This document shows, piece after piece, positions 35,161-43,957 of a stretch of 64,000 bases of DNA; the stretch's first letter is position 1, and every line of letters starts with the position of its first letter. The translations under genes and the position numbers were made by a program. A model generated the notes under the pieces. It was not told the DNA's origin, ran no database searches, and saw only the letters and a list, made by a program, of their open reading frames with translations. This DNA is from Rhizobium phaseoli (GTDB lineage Bacteria; Pseudomonadota; Alphaproteobacteria; Rhizobiales; Rhizobiaceae), in NCBI RefSeq assembly GCF_003985125.1, contig NZ_ML133565.1:310001-374000 (forward strand). The letters are read 5' to 3'.

Positions 35161-35937
35161 CTAGCTCCGTGCAAAAGGTTTGAACCAGCCAAGGCCATCC
35201 AGTGTCTGGCTGCGCGGGACGTATTCGCAGCCGATAAAACCGTCATAACCCAGCCGGTCGATTTCGCTGAACAGGTAGGGATAGTTCAGCTCCTCTCCAT
35301 CAGGCTCGTTGCGGGAGGGCACGCTGGCGATCTGGATATGGCCGGTGATCTCTAGCAGGCGCCGCAACGCCTTGGTGACGTCGCCATGGAGGATCTGACG
35401 GTGATAGATGTCGAATTGCAGTTTCAGGTTCGGCAGGCCGCATTCGGCGATCAGCCGTTCGGCGATCGCGAAGTCGTTGAGGAAATATCCCGGCATGTTG
35501 CGCCCGTTGATCGGCTCCAACAGCAGATCGATGCCTTTTTCCGCAAGCCGGCCGGCAGTGTAGGCGACGCAGCGCCGGTAGGAGGCGGCGGCCTCTGGAT
35601 CATGAGGGTCGGCGATGCCCGCCATCAGGTGCAATCGCTTGACGCCCGTCGCCGCCGCATAGTCCAACGCCCGCTCGACATCCGCTTTGAGATCGTCGAA
35701 CCGTTCGGGAAGAGCCGCGATCCCGCGCTCGCCCGCACCCCAATCCCCTGGCGGCAGATTGAACAAAGCCTGCTGCAGATCGTTGCGGGCAAGTCGTTCG
35801 GCGATGGCCTCCGGCGCGGCCTCGTAGGGAAACAGATATTCGACGGCGGAAAACCCCGCATCGGCTGCGGCGTCGAAGCGGTCGAGGAAGTCCCATTCAT
35901 TGAACATCATCGTCAGGTTGGCGGCGAAAACGGGCAT
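35161..35937 (-). CDS. otnI: 2-oxo-tetronate isomerase (hydroxypyruvate isomerase family)
   Basis: TIM-barrel isomerase of 258 residues converting 2-oxo-tetronate to 3-oxo-tetronate. Family features include the start FAANLTMMFNEWDFLDRF, EPINGRNMPGYFL near 140-152 with a metal-site Glu, LQFDIYHRQI and the C-terminal GCEYVPR. Hydroxypyruvate isomerase is the closest alternative; the neighbouring otnK and ltnD genes favour OtnI. Confidence 0.88.
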   Translation of the reverse strand: MPVFAANLTMMFNEWDFLDRFDAAADAGFSAVEYLFPYEAAPEAIAERLARNDLQQALFNLPPGDWGAGERGIAALPERFDDLKADVERALDYAAATGVKRLHLMAGIADPHDPEAAASYRRCVAYTAGRLAEKGIDLLLEPINGRNMPGYFLNDFAIAERLIAECGLPNLKLQFDIYHRQILHGDVTKALRRLLEITGHIQIASVPSRNEPDGEELNYPYLFSEIDRLGYDGFIGCEYVPRSQTLDGLGWFKPFARS

Positions 35938-35948
35938 GTCGATAGTCC

Positions 35949-36893
35949 TTAGCGGCTCTGTGGTTCTTTGGCGGAGCCGGGCAATTGCGTGCCGGAAAGC
36001 TGCGCGTAGAGGCGCGCGAGGGAGGAATCGTCGTCACGGCCCATGCCGGCTCCGGCCGCCGCCAAGTACATCTGCAGAGCCGCCGCCGAAAGCGGTGCCG
36101 GATAACGCTCGGAACGGGCCATATCCTGGACGATGCCGAGATCCTTGACGAAGATCTCGATGCTGCTGAGCGGGGTGTAATCTCCGGCCAGCACATGCGG
36201 CATACGATTTTCGAACATCCAGGAATTGCCGGCCGAGGCGGTGATGACTTCATAGACCTTGTCGAGGTCGAGGCCCTGCTTGGCGGCAAAGCTTATCGCC
36301 TCGCAGGCGGCTGCGATGTGCACGCCGGCGAGAAGCTGGTTGATCATCTTGAAGGCGGCGCCCGTTCCGGCGGCATCGCCGAGCTCGTAGACCTTGCCGG
36401 CCATGGCGTTCAGAGCGGGGCGCGCCGCATCGAAGGCTCGGCCGGAGCCGGAAGCCATGATCGTCAGCTCGCCAAGTGCGGCCTTGGCCGCGCCGCCTGA
36501 AATCGGCGCATCGAGATAAAGCAGGCCGAGGGCCTCCGTCCGCGCCGCCAGATCGCGCGCGACGGCGGGATCCATGGTCGCCGACGAGATGAAGACGGCG
36601 CCGGGCTTCATCGTATCCGCAGCGCCCTGCGGCCCGAACAGCACGGTCTCGGTCTGAGCACCGTTGACCACCACGGAAACGACGATGTCGGCGTTTTGGG
36701 CGGCCTCGGCTGGCGTCGCTGCGCCGCGCCCGCCTTCGGCGACGAAGCGGTCCACCGCTGCCGGGGTTATGTCATATCCAACGACGTCGAGACCCGCGCG
36801 CTTCAAAGACCGGGCCATTCCCAGTCCCATGGAGCCAAGACCGATGACGGCCGCGACGACGGCAAAACCTGGGTTTTCAGCAAGCGGTGTCAT
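35949..36893 (-). CDS. ltnD: L-threonate dehydrogenase (3-hydroxyisobutyrate dehydrogenase family)
   Basis: NAD-dependent oxidoreductase of 314 residues producing 2-oxo-tetronate from L-threonate. The Rossmann motif AVIGLGSMGLGMA is near 16-28, DAPISGGAAKAALGELTIMASG carries the substrate-binding region, and the catalytic lysine lies in GAAFKMINQLLAG. It is the first enzyme gene after the importer on the minus strand, 11 bases before otnI. Related beta-hydroxyacid dehydrogenases (GarR, glyoxylate reductase) are alternatives; context decides. Confidence 0.88.
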   Translation of the reverse strand: MTPLAENPGFAVVAAVIGLGSMGLGMARSLKRAGLDVVGYDITPAAVDRFVAEGGRGAATPAEAAQNADIVVSVVVNGAQTETVLFGPQGAADTMKPGAVFISSATMDPAVARDLAARTEALGLLYLDAPISGGAAKAALGELTIMASGSGRAFDAARPALNAMAGKVYELGDAAGTGAAFKMINQLLAGVHIAAACEAISFAAKQGLDLDKVYEVITASAGNSWMFENRMPHVLAGDYTPLSSIEIFVKDLGIVQDMARSERYPAPLSAAALQMYLAAAGAGMGRDDDSSLARLYAQLSGTQLPGSAKEPQSR

Positions 36894-36960
36894 GAGAGGT
36901 TCTCCAGTCTCGTGAGGAAGATCCGTGCCCCTCCGGAAGTCGTCCCGGAGGGGCTGTCGC

Positions 36961-38277
36961 TTAGCGATTGACGGTTTTAGCCGGGACCGTCAACACGGCC
37001 AGCGAACCGATGACGAGCGCGGCCGCCAGCAGATACATGCCGGCGCTGTTGGTGCCGGTGAAGTCCTTCAGATAGCCGACCAGAAACGGTCCGAGGAACC
37101 CGGCGAGATTGCCGACCGAATTGATCCAGGCGATGCCGGCCGCAGCGCCGGTGCCGGCGAGGAAAGCGGTCGGAAGCGACCAGAAAAGCGGCGCGCAGCT
37201 GATGGCGCCCGCAGCAGCCAGCGAGAGGCAGATGATCGACACCGTCGTGCTCGTCGCGAGCGTTGCGGCAACGAAGCCGCCGGCGGCGATAAGAGCCGGG
37301 ACGACGAGGTGCCACCGCCGTTCGCGCAGCCTGTCGGCGGAACGTCCGAGCGCCAGCATGGCTACGAATGTGCAGATATAGGGGATGGCGGAAATGAGGC
37401 CGATGTTGAGATTTCCGCTGACGCCCGAGGCTTTCACGATGGTCGGCATCCAGAAATTCAGGCCATATTGCCCGAGCACGAAGCAGAAATAAATCAGGCA
37501 CATCAGCCAGACGCGACGGTCGGTCAGCGTGCCCGAGATGCTGTGCGGGCTTGCTGTCTTGGCTTTATTCTCCGCCTCGATATTGGCCGTCAGCACCCGC
37601 TTTTCCTCATCGTCCAGCCACGTCGCGTCAGCGATCCTATCATCAAGATAAAAGAACGTCGCGACGCCGAAAAGAATGGCCGGAACGGCTTCGATCAGGA
37701 ACATCCACTGCCAGCCGGACAGACCGTGCGTTCCGTGAAAGCTGTCCATCAAAAAGCCTGAAAGCGGATTGCCGAAAATGGCGGATACCGGGATAGCGGA
37801 CATGAAAGTGGTAATGATCTTGGCGCGGCGATGCGCCGGATACCAGGATGTCAGATACAAAATGATGCCGGGGAAAAATCCTGCCTCGGCAACGCCCAGC
37901 AGGAAACGCAGGACATAGAACACGGTTTCCGACGAGGTGAACATGAAGGCGGCGGAGATGATGCCCCAGGTGATCATGATGCGGGCAATCCAGACCCGCG
38001 CACCGACCTTATTCATGATGACATTGCTTGGCACTTCAAACAGAAAATAGCCGATGAAGAAAATTCCGGCGCCGATGCCATAGGCAGCTTCCGAGAGGCC
38101 GAGCTCGCTCGACATCTGCAGCTTGGCGAAGCCGACATTGACGCGGTCGAGATAAGCGACGACGTAACACAACATCAAAAACGGCACGATGCGCCAGAAT
38201 ACCTTGCCATAGGCCCGGTCTTCCGTCGCCTCTGCGGGATATGCGCCAGCGATTGGCGCCTCTGTATGCAGCGTCAT
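36961..38277 (-). CDS. MFS anion:cation symporter, sugar-acid importer
   Basis: A 438-residue inner-membrane carrier with about twelve hydrophobic segments, belonging to the ACS family (ExuT/GudP/phthalate transporter-like). Features include YLDRVNVGFAKLQMSSELGLSEAAYGIGAG in compact form (DRVNVGFA near 44-51) and FEVPSNVIMNKVGAR near 82-96. It leads the minus-strand unit and lies directly under three LacI operators, so it is probably the L-threonate (or related aldonate) importer. Confidence 0.9.
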   Translation of the reverse strand: MTLHTEAPIAGAYPAEATEDRAYGKVFWRIVPFLMLCYVVAYLDRVNVGFAKLQMSSELGLSEAAYGIGAGIFFIGYFLFEVPSNVIMNKVGARVWIARIMITWGIISAAFMFTSSETVFYVLRFLLGVAEAGFFPGIILYLTSWYPAHRRAKIITTFMSAIPVSAIFGNPLSGFLMDSFHGTHGLSGWQWMFLIEAVPAILFGVATFFYLDDRIADATWLDDEEKRVLTANIEAENKAKTASPHSISGTLTDRRVWLMCLIYFCFVLGQYGLNFWMPTIVKASGVSGNLNIGLISAIPYICTFVAMLALGRSADRLRERRWHLVVPALIAAGGFVAATLATSTTVSIICLSLAAAGAISCAPLFWSLPTAFLAGTGAAAGIAWINSVGNLAGFLGPFLVGYLKDFTGTNSAGMYLLAAALVIGSLAVLTVPAKTVNR

Positions 38278-38340
38278 GATTCTCTCCTCCGATCGTTGCC
38301 GCGGTCTCCGACAAATCCTCCCGCGACACGCTGAGCCTTT

Positions 38341-38410
38341 TTGGCAGCGCTGCCATTCCCGTTAACTCATTTTGGCAGCGCTGCCAACCGCAAATTGGCA
38401 GCGCTGCCAA
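38341..38410. promoter_or_regulatory. Three identical LacI-type operators
   Basis: The perfect palindrome TGGCAGCGCTGCCA occurs three times: within 38341-38356, 38372-38387 and 38395-38410; the last two extend to TTGGCAGCGCTGCCAA. Centres are 31 and 23 bases apart. The central CG step and symmetry are typical of LacI/GalR operators. All three lie between the divergent importer and regulator genes, consistent with cooperative repression of both units. Confidence 0.85.
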
Positions 38411-38519
38411 AAAAATCTTGCTTCTTGCCTGAAGTAGTGAAAAATGAATCTCGCCTAGTGACGGTGTTGCCAGACGCTTCGCGCCGGAAGGCTTGCTCAT
38501 ATCGGGTTCAAAATTGACG

Positions 38520-39518
38520 ATGGAATTGAAACAACAGGCGACGGTCACCCTCGCGGAGGTCGCGGAAGCGGCCGGCGTCGGCGAGAGCACGGTGTCGCGC
38601 GTGCTGCGCAACCATGGTTCGTTTTCAGGCAAGACCCGGGAGCGGGTGATGGCCGCTGTCGAGCGGTTGGGCTATGTGCCGAACCGGATCGCCGGAACGC
38701 TGGCCTCCACCGGTTCGCGTCTCGTCGCTTTCGTCATTCCTTCGCTGTCCAACATCGTCTTTCCCGATGTGCTGCGCGGCGCCAGCGCCGTTCTGGAGGA
38801 AAACCGATATCAGTCGGTTTTTTCGGTGACCGACTATGATCCGGGCAGGGAGGAAGCGCTCGCCGCCGCAATGCTCGCCTGGCGGCCGGCGGCGGTGATG
38901 CTGGCAGGATACGAGCATACCGACGGCACGGCGAAAATGCTGCGCGCCAGCGGATGCCGGGTCGTGGAACTGCTCGATCTGGACGGCGACGCCCTCGATA
39001 TCGCAGTCGGCTTCTCGAACCGCGCGGCCGGAAGGGAGAGCGCTGCCTTCCTGCTCAAGCGGGCTTATCGCAGGATCGGCTATGTCGGTCACGACCTCCA
39101 GCGCGATACCCGCGCCGGCAAGCGCTTTTCCAGTTTCTGCGAAACGCTCGAGGCCGCCGGCGCCCCGCTCATCGCCCGCGAAATTCTTGCCGGCCCATCC
39201 TCGGTGGAGAACGGCAGATTGGGGCTTGAGCGATTGCTTGCACGAGCGACCGATCTGGATGCCGTCTATTTTTCCAACGACGATATGGCGCTGGGCGGTT
39301 ATTTTCATTGTCTCGCCCAAGGGATCGCGATCCCCTCGCAGCTCGCGATTTTTGGTTATAACGGCCTCGATATCGGCCGGGCGATACCACAGCCCTTGTC
39401 GACCATCCGGACGCCGCGCGTGGCGACCGGTGAGATAGCCGCGCAACTCATCGTCGCCAATGCGCCGCCGCAGGTCGTCGATCTCGGCTTTGAACTGATC
39501 GAGGGGGCGACCGCATGA
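38520..39518 (+). CDS. LacI-family repressor of the L-threonate genes (GntR/IdnR-like)
   Basis: A 332-residue regulator. The LacI helix-turn-helix and hinge are at the N terminus (VTLAEVAEAAGVGESTVSRV, then GYVPNRIAGTLAS), followed by the sugar-binding domain (FVIPSLSNIVFPDVLRG; LDAVYFSNDDMALGGYFHC). ATG 38520 gives the standard N terminus; an upstream TTG at 38493 lies too close to GGAAGG. It is divergent from the importer and 15 bases ahead of otnC. Binding to the three palindromes between is highly likely; the inducer is probably L-threonate or an intermediate. Confidence 0.9.
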   Translation: MELKQQATVTLAEVAEAAGVGESTVSRVLRNHGSFSGKTRERVMAAVERLGYVPNRIAGTLASTGSRLVAFVIPSLSNIVFPDVLRGASAVLEENRYQSVFSVTDYDPGREEALAAAMLAWRPAAVMLAGYEHTDGTAKMLRASGCRVVELLDLDGDALDIAVGFSNRAAGRESAAFLLKRAYRRIGYVGHDLQRDTRAGKRFSSFCETLEAAGAPLIAREILAGPSSVENGRLGLERLLARATDLDAVYFSNDDMALGGYFHCLAQGIAIPSQLAIFGYNGLDIGRAIPQPLSTIRTPRVATGEIAAQLIVANAPPQVVDLGFELIEGATA

Positions 39519-39533
39519 ATTGGAGGAACTGTC

Positions 39534-40202
39534 ATGTCCGACGCGCGCCTGCGTGAGGAAATCTGTCGATACGGCCGGTCGCTGTTCGAGCGCGGGCTGA
39601 CGCCCGGTTCGTCGGGCAACATATCGTTACGGCTGGAGGACGGCGGCTGGCTGGTCACGCCGACCAACGCCTCGCTCGGCTTTCTCGACCCGGCGCGTAT
39701 TTCAAGGCTCGATGCCGAAGGCCGGCTCCTATCCGGTGACAAGCCGACCAAGGAAATCCCGCTTCACACCGCCCTCTACGACACACGCGGCAGCGCCCGC
39801 GCCATCGTCCATCTTCATTCCACGCATGCGGTGGCGCTGACGATGCTGCCGGAGATCGATCCGCGCGCCGCCTTGCCGCCGATGACGCCATACTATCTCA
39901 TGCGCGCCGGCGAGACGGCGCTGGTGCCCTATTATCGCCCCGGCGATCCGGCGGTGGCCGATGCGATCCGCGGGCTGGCGGGCAAATACTCGTCGGTGCT
40001 TCTGGCCAATCATGGACCCGTCGTTGCCGGTGACAGCCTGGAGGCGGCGGTCTTCGCAACCGAGGAACTGGAGGAAACGGCGAAGCTCTATCTGCTGCTG
40101 CGCAACCTCAATCCCCGCTTCCTCAGCCCGGAGCAAGTGGCCGATCTCGTCAAGACCTTCGGCCTCGATCTTCCCTCGCATCATGACCACGACCACGATT
40201 GA
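39534..40202 (+). CDS. otnC: 3-oxo-tetronate 4-phosphate decarboxylase (class II aldolase family)
   Basis: A 222-residue zinc enzyme of the aldolase II/AraD family that decarboxylates 3-oxo-tetronate 4-phosphate to dihydroxyacetone phosphate. Motifs: GLTPGSSGNISLRL near 20-33, TPTNASLGFL, KEIPLHTALY and the zinc ligands in VHLHSTHAVALT (HxH) with a later LANHGPVVAG. The C terminus carries an HHDHDHD tail. It is co-transcribed with the regulator and supplies the last step of the pathway encoded on both strands here. Confidence 0.9.
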   Translation: MSDARLREEICRYGRSLFERGLTPGSSGNISLRLEDGGWLVTPTNASLGFLDPARISRLDAEGRLLSGDKPTKEIPLHTALYDTRGSARAIVHLHSTHAVALTMLPEIDPRAALPPMTPYYLMRAGETALVPYYRPGDPAVADAIRGLAGKYSSVLLANHGPVVAGDSLEAAVFATEELEETAKLYLLLRNLNPRFLSPEQVADLVKTFGLDLPSHHDHDHD

Positions 40203-40395
40203 ACCCGTCCTCGCGTCGTGGACCATCGAGTTTGACGGCATGATGCGTCTGCGGGAGCGCGCAACCTTCTGCCAAACGCCGGTTTCGATACGATAGATTC
40301 TGCTTCCGATGCCGCCGATTCAGGCAAGCCATGGGCAAGGCGGTGCCTATGATTGTGGACACGTTCCCCTGTTCCAATCTTTCGAGGATATGCTG

Positions 40396-41064
40396 ATGAC
40401 CACGTTCCGTCCGAAATACATCACCTTCGATTGCTACGGCACGCTGACCAACTTCCAGATGGCGGAAGCAGCGCGCGACCTTTACGGCGAGCAGCTCGAC
40501 GAGCCCCGCATGGTCGAGTTCATCAAGAATTTCGCCGCCTATCGTCTCGACGAGATCATGGGCGCCTGGAAACCCTATGCCGAGGTGGTGCACAATTCGC
40601 TCGAGCGGGCATGCAAGCGCAACGGCGTGACCTTTCGCGACGAAGCCGCGCAAATGGTTTACGAGCGTGTTCCGACCTGGGGTCCGCATCGAGACGTACC
40701 CGAGGGCCTTGCCAAGGTCGCGCGGGAAATTCCGCTGGTCATCCTGTCCAACGCCATGGACGCTCAGATCATGTCGAATGTCGAAAAGCTCGGCGCGCCC
40801 TTCCACGCGGTTTATACCGCTCAACAGGCAAATGCCTATAAGCCGCGTTTCCAAGCCTTCGAATATATGTTCGACATGCTCGGCTGCGGGCCGCAGGACG
40901 TGCTGCATTGCTCGTCCTCCTTCCGCTACGATCTGATGTCGGCGCATGATCTCGGCATCAAGAACAAGGTCTGGGTCAATCGCGGCCACGAGCCGGCCAA
41001 TCCCTATTACGGGTATGTCGAAATCCCGCATATTTCAGGCCTGCCGGGCGTCGTCGGACTCTGA
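40396..41064 (+). CDS. HAD-superfamily hydrolase, haloacid dehalogenase type II-like
   Basis: A 222-residue HAD protein: motif I FDCYGTLTNF with nucleophile Asp near residue 10, motif II LSNAMDA, motif III lysine in YKPRFQAFEYMF, and the HCSSSFRYDLMSAHDLG block in place of motif IV. This is the L-2-haloacid dehalogenase subfamily by layout, though these often act on phosphorylated or other small substrates. ATG 40396 is chosen over ATG 40390 because GAGGA is then seven bases away. It is 13 bases ahead of the FAD oxidase gene, an operon pair. Confidence 0.85.
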   Translation: MTTFRPKYITFDCYGTLTNFQMAEAARDLYGEQLDEPRMVEFIKNFAAYRLDEIMGAWKPYAEVVHNSLERACKRNGVTFRDEAAQMVYERVPTWGPHRDVPEGLAKVAREIPLVILSNAMDAQIMSNVEKLGAPFHAVYTAQQANAYKPRFQAFEYMFDMLGCGPQDVLHCSSSFRYDLMSAHDLGIKNKVWVNRGHEPANPYYGYVEIPHISGLPGVVGL

Positions 41065-41077
41065 CGGAGACAAGCGG

Positions 41078-42352
41078 ATGCAGTTCCAATCCTACTGGCA
41101 CGACACGGCCCGCCCTTTTGCTGAGGCGGCCCAAGGTCCTGTCGAAGGACATTACGACGTCGCCATCATCGGCGCCGGCTTCACCGGGCTCGCCGCAGCG
41201 CGCCAGCTTGCGACAGCCGGCGTCAAGGTCGTCGTGCTGGAGGGCGAGCGTGTCGGCTGGGGCGCATCGGGGCGCAATGGCGGCCATCTCAATAACGGCC
41301 TTGCGCATAGCTTCCTGTCCGCCAAGGCCGCGCTGGGCGTGGAGCGGGCCGTTGCGCTCTATCGGGCGTTCGACGATTCCATCGATACGATCGAGGCGAT
41401 CATCACCGAGGAGGGGATCGACTGCGATTTCCGTCGGGCCGGAAAGCTGAAGCTTGCCTCCAAGCCGCAGCACTTCGAAGCCATCGCCCGCAATTTCGAA
41501 GCCGTGCATAGAGAGGTCGATCCGGACACGGCGCTTCTGACGGCAAACGAGCTGAAGGGCGAGGTGGGGTCGCCTTTTCACGGCGCCATGCTCTCGAAGA
41601 AGAGCGCGATGATGCATATGGGCCGCTATGTCGCCGGGCTTGCCGCCGCGGCCGTCCGCCACGGCGCGACCATCTTCGAACAGGCTGCGGTGACCGGCCA
41701 CAGGCAGGGTAGCGGCCGCCACAGCCTTGAGACCGCGCGGGGCACCGTCACCGCCGACCACGTGCTGGTTGCGACCGGCGCCTACACGCCGTCGCTCTTT
41801 GGCTATTTCCGTCGTCGGATCATTTCGGTCGGCAGCTTCCTGATCGCCACCCGTCCGCTGAGCGATGCCGAAATCACAGCGACGATGCCGGGAAATCGGA
41901 CCTGCGTCACATCGATGAACATCGGCAACTATTTCCGGCTGTCGCCGGACAAGCGGCTGATCTTCGGCGGTCGCGCCCGCTTTTCCGCAACGTCGGATCA
42001 GCGATCGGACGCAAAGAGCGGCGATATTCTGCGCGCCAGTCTCGCCGAGATCTTCCCGCAGCTCGCCGGTGTCGAAATCGACTATTGCTGGGGTGGGCTG
42101 GTCGACATGACGAAGGACCGCTATCCGCGCGCCGGCTATGTCGATGGCGTGTGGTATGCCATGGGCTATTCCGGTCACGGCGCCCAGCTTTCCACCCATC
42201 TCGGCATGATCATGGCCGACGCGATCATGGGCAAGGCAAACCGCAATCCGGTCAAAGGGCTCGAATGGCCCGCCGTTCCCGGCCATTTCGGCAAGCCGTG
42301 GTTCCTGCCGATGGTCGGGCTTTATTACAAGACGCTGGATCGCTTCAAGTAA
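41078..42352 (+). CDS. FAD-dependent oxidoreductase, gamma-glutamylputrescine oxidase (PuuB)-like
   Basis: A 424-residue DAO-family flavoenzyme. It begins SYWHDTARPF, typical of PuuB relatives, then VAIIGAGFTGLAAARQLA near 28-45 and GWGASGRNGGHLNNG near 61-75; the C-terminal FAD motif is YAMGYSGHGAQLSTHLG. PuuB members oxidise gamma-glutamylated or free amines to aldehydes, and aldehyde dehydrogenases of the GabD/PuuC type are convergent behind a shared terminator. The ligase PuuA is not in the window, so putrescine use is uncertain. Confidence 0.87.
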   Translation: MQFQSYWHDTARPFAEAAQGPVEGHYDVAIIGAGFTGLAAARQLATAGVKVVVLEGERVGWGASGRNGGHLNNGLAHSFLSAKAALGVERAVALYRAFDDSIDTIEAIITEEGIDCDFRRAGKLKLASKPQHFEAIARNFEAVHREVDPDTALLTANELKGEVGSPFHGAMLSKKSAMMHMGRYVAGLAAAAVRHGATIFEQAAVTGHRQGSGRHSLETARGTVTADHVLVATGAYTPSLFGYFRRRIISVGSFLIATRPLSDAEITATMPGNRTCVTSMNIGNYFRLSPDKRLIFGGRARFSATSDQRSDAKSGDILRASLAEIFPQLAGVEIDYCWGGLVDMTKDRYPRAGYVDGVWYAMGYSGHGAQLSTHLGMIMADAIMGKANRNPVKGLEWPAVPGHFGKPWFLPMVGLYYKTLDRFK

Positions 42353-42394
42353 GCGAGGCGCGCGGTCGACCTTTCCAGAACATAGATGTGGCAG

Positions 42395-42429
42395 GGGCGC
42401 CGGATGAATTTCCGGCGCCCTTTGTTTTT
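42395..42429. terminator. Rho-independent terminator between convergent genes
   Basis: A GC-rich stem GGGCGCCGGA/TCCGGCGCCC with a six-base loop is followed by TTTGTTTTT. It ends the HAD-oxidase unit; the stem is also positioned for the convergent aldehyde dehydrogenase gene. Confidence 0.85.
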
Positions 42430-42436
42430 GCGCGGG

Positions 42437-43894
42437 TCAGGAAAGCCCGCCGATGTGAAAGCTCTTCATTTCCAGATATTCCTCGATGCCGCATTGTGCG
42501 CCTTCGCGGCCAAGGCCGGATTGCTTGACGCCGCCGAACGGGGCGACCTCGGTGGAAATGGCGCCGGTGTTGAGGCCGATCATGCCGAATTCGAGCGCTT
42601 CGCCGACACGCCAGGAGCGTTTCAGGCTCTCGGTGTAGAAATAGGCGGCAAGGCCGAAGGGAGTGGCGTTGGCAATGCGGATCGCCTCTTCCTCCGTGTC
42701 GAAGCGGAAGAGGGGCGCAACCGGCCCGAATGTCTCTTCACTGGCAAGCTGCATGTCGGTCGTCGCATCGCCAAGCACCATAGGCGCCGCATATTGATCC
42801 CCCGCGGGCATCGAGCCCGCAGTGGCGAGGATTTTAGCTCCCTTTTCCACCGCATCGTCGACGTGACGTTTGATCTTCTCGATCGCCGCCTTGTTGATCA
42901 TCGGCCCGATATCCGTGCCGGCATCCGTACCGGCCCCGACCCTCATGGCCGCGACCCGCGCGCCAAGCTTGGCGGCAAAGGCCTCGTACACGCCGGACTG
43001 GACGAGAAGGCGGTTGGCGCAGACGCAGGTCTGGCCGCCATTGCGGAATTTCGAGGCGATTGCGCCTTCCACGGCAAGATCGAGATCAGCATCGTCGAAG
43101 ACGATGAACGGCGCGTTGCCGCCGAGTTCGAGGCTGAGCCGCTTGACGCTGTCGGCCGCGCCGCGCATCAGCAGCGAGCCGACGCGGGTCGAGCCGGTGA
43201 AGGAGATCTTGCGGACGGTCTGGTTGGCCATCAACTCGTCGCCGATCCCGGCCGGCATGCCGGTGACGATATTGATCACGCCCTTGGGGATGCCGGCGCG
43301 CTCCGCCAGGACGCCAAGTGCCAGCGCCGAAAACGGGGTCAGGTCGGATGGTTTGATCACGACCGTACAGCCTGCCGCGAGCGCCGGCCCCACCTTGCGG
43401 GTGATCATCGCATTGGGAAAATTCCACGGCGTGATGATCGCCGATACGCCGACAGGCTCCTTCAGGACGACAATGCGCCGATCCGCTGTCGGTGAGGGAA
43501 TGGTCGCGCCGCCGATGCGGCGCGCTTCCTCGGAAAACCATTTGACGAACGAGGCGCCGTAACGGATTTCGCCGCGCGCTTCTGCAAGCGGCTTGCCCTG
43601 TTCCCTGGTGAGGATCAGCGCCAGGTCCTCGATATTGTCGAGCATCAGATCGTGCCAAGCTTCCAGCAAGGCGGCGCGCTCGGCATGGGTTATTGCCCGC
43701 CATGGGCCAAAGGCTTTTTCCGCCGCCGCGATTGCGGCCCGCGTATCGGCTCCGTCCATATCGGGCACCGTGCCCAGCACATGCTGCGTCGCCGGATCGG
43801 TCACCTCGATCGTGCGGCCGGCTGCAGCCCCGCACCATTCGCCGTCGATGAGACCTTGCTGGCGAAGCAGGCTGCCGTCTCTCAATCCGTCCAT
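42437..43894 (-). CDS. gabD: Succinate-semialdehyde dehydrogenase-type ALDH
   Basis: Oxidises a semialdehyde, by family succinate or glutarate semialdehyde, to the dicarboxylate with NAD(P). The 485-residue protein has TPWNFP near 157-162, GSTRVGSLLM, catalytic Glu in LELGGNAPF near 258 and Cys in NGGQTCVCANR near 292, where the paired Cys-x-Cys is typical of GabD. ATG 43894 has GGGGAG upstream. It is last of the minus-strand unit starting with the ALDH at 46475. Confidence 0.88.
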   Translation of the reverse strand: MDGLRDGSLLRQQGLIDGEWCGAAAGRTIEVTDPATQHVLGTVPDMDGADTRAAIAAAEKAFGPWRAITHAERAALLEAWHDLMLDNIEDLALILTREQGKPLAEARGEIRYGASFVKWFSEEARRIGGATIPSPTADRRIVVLKEPVGVSAIITPWNFPNAMITRKVGPALAAGCTVVIKPSDLTPFSALALGVLAERAGIPKGVINIVTGMPAGIGDELMANQTVRKISFTGSTRVGSLLMRGAADSVKRLSLELGGNAPFIVFDDADLDLAVEGAIASKFRNGGQTCVCANRLLVQSGVYEAFAAKLGARVAAMRVGAGTDAGTDIGPMINKAAIEKIKRHVDDAVEKGAKILATAGSMPAGDQYAAPMVLGDATTDMQLASEETFGPVAPLFRFDTEEEAIRIANATPFGLAAYFYTESLKRSWRVGEALEFGMIGLNTGAISTEVAPFGGVKQSGLGREGAQCGIEEYLEMKSFHIGGLS

Positions 43895-43957
43895 TTTCTC
43901 CCCTTTCGTCAACGTGTTTGTTTTCCGCAATTGCGGGCACGCAGTGCGTGACATGCG

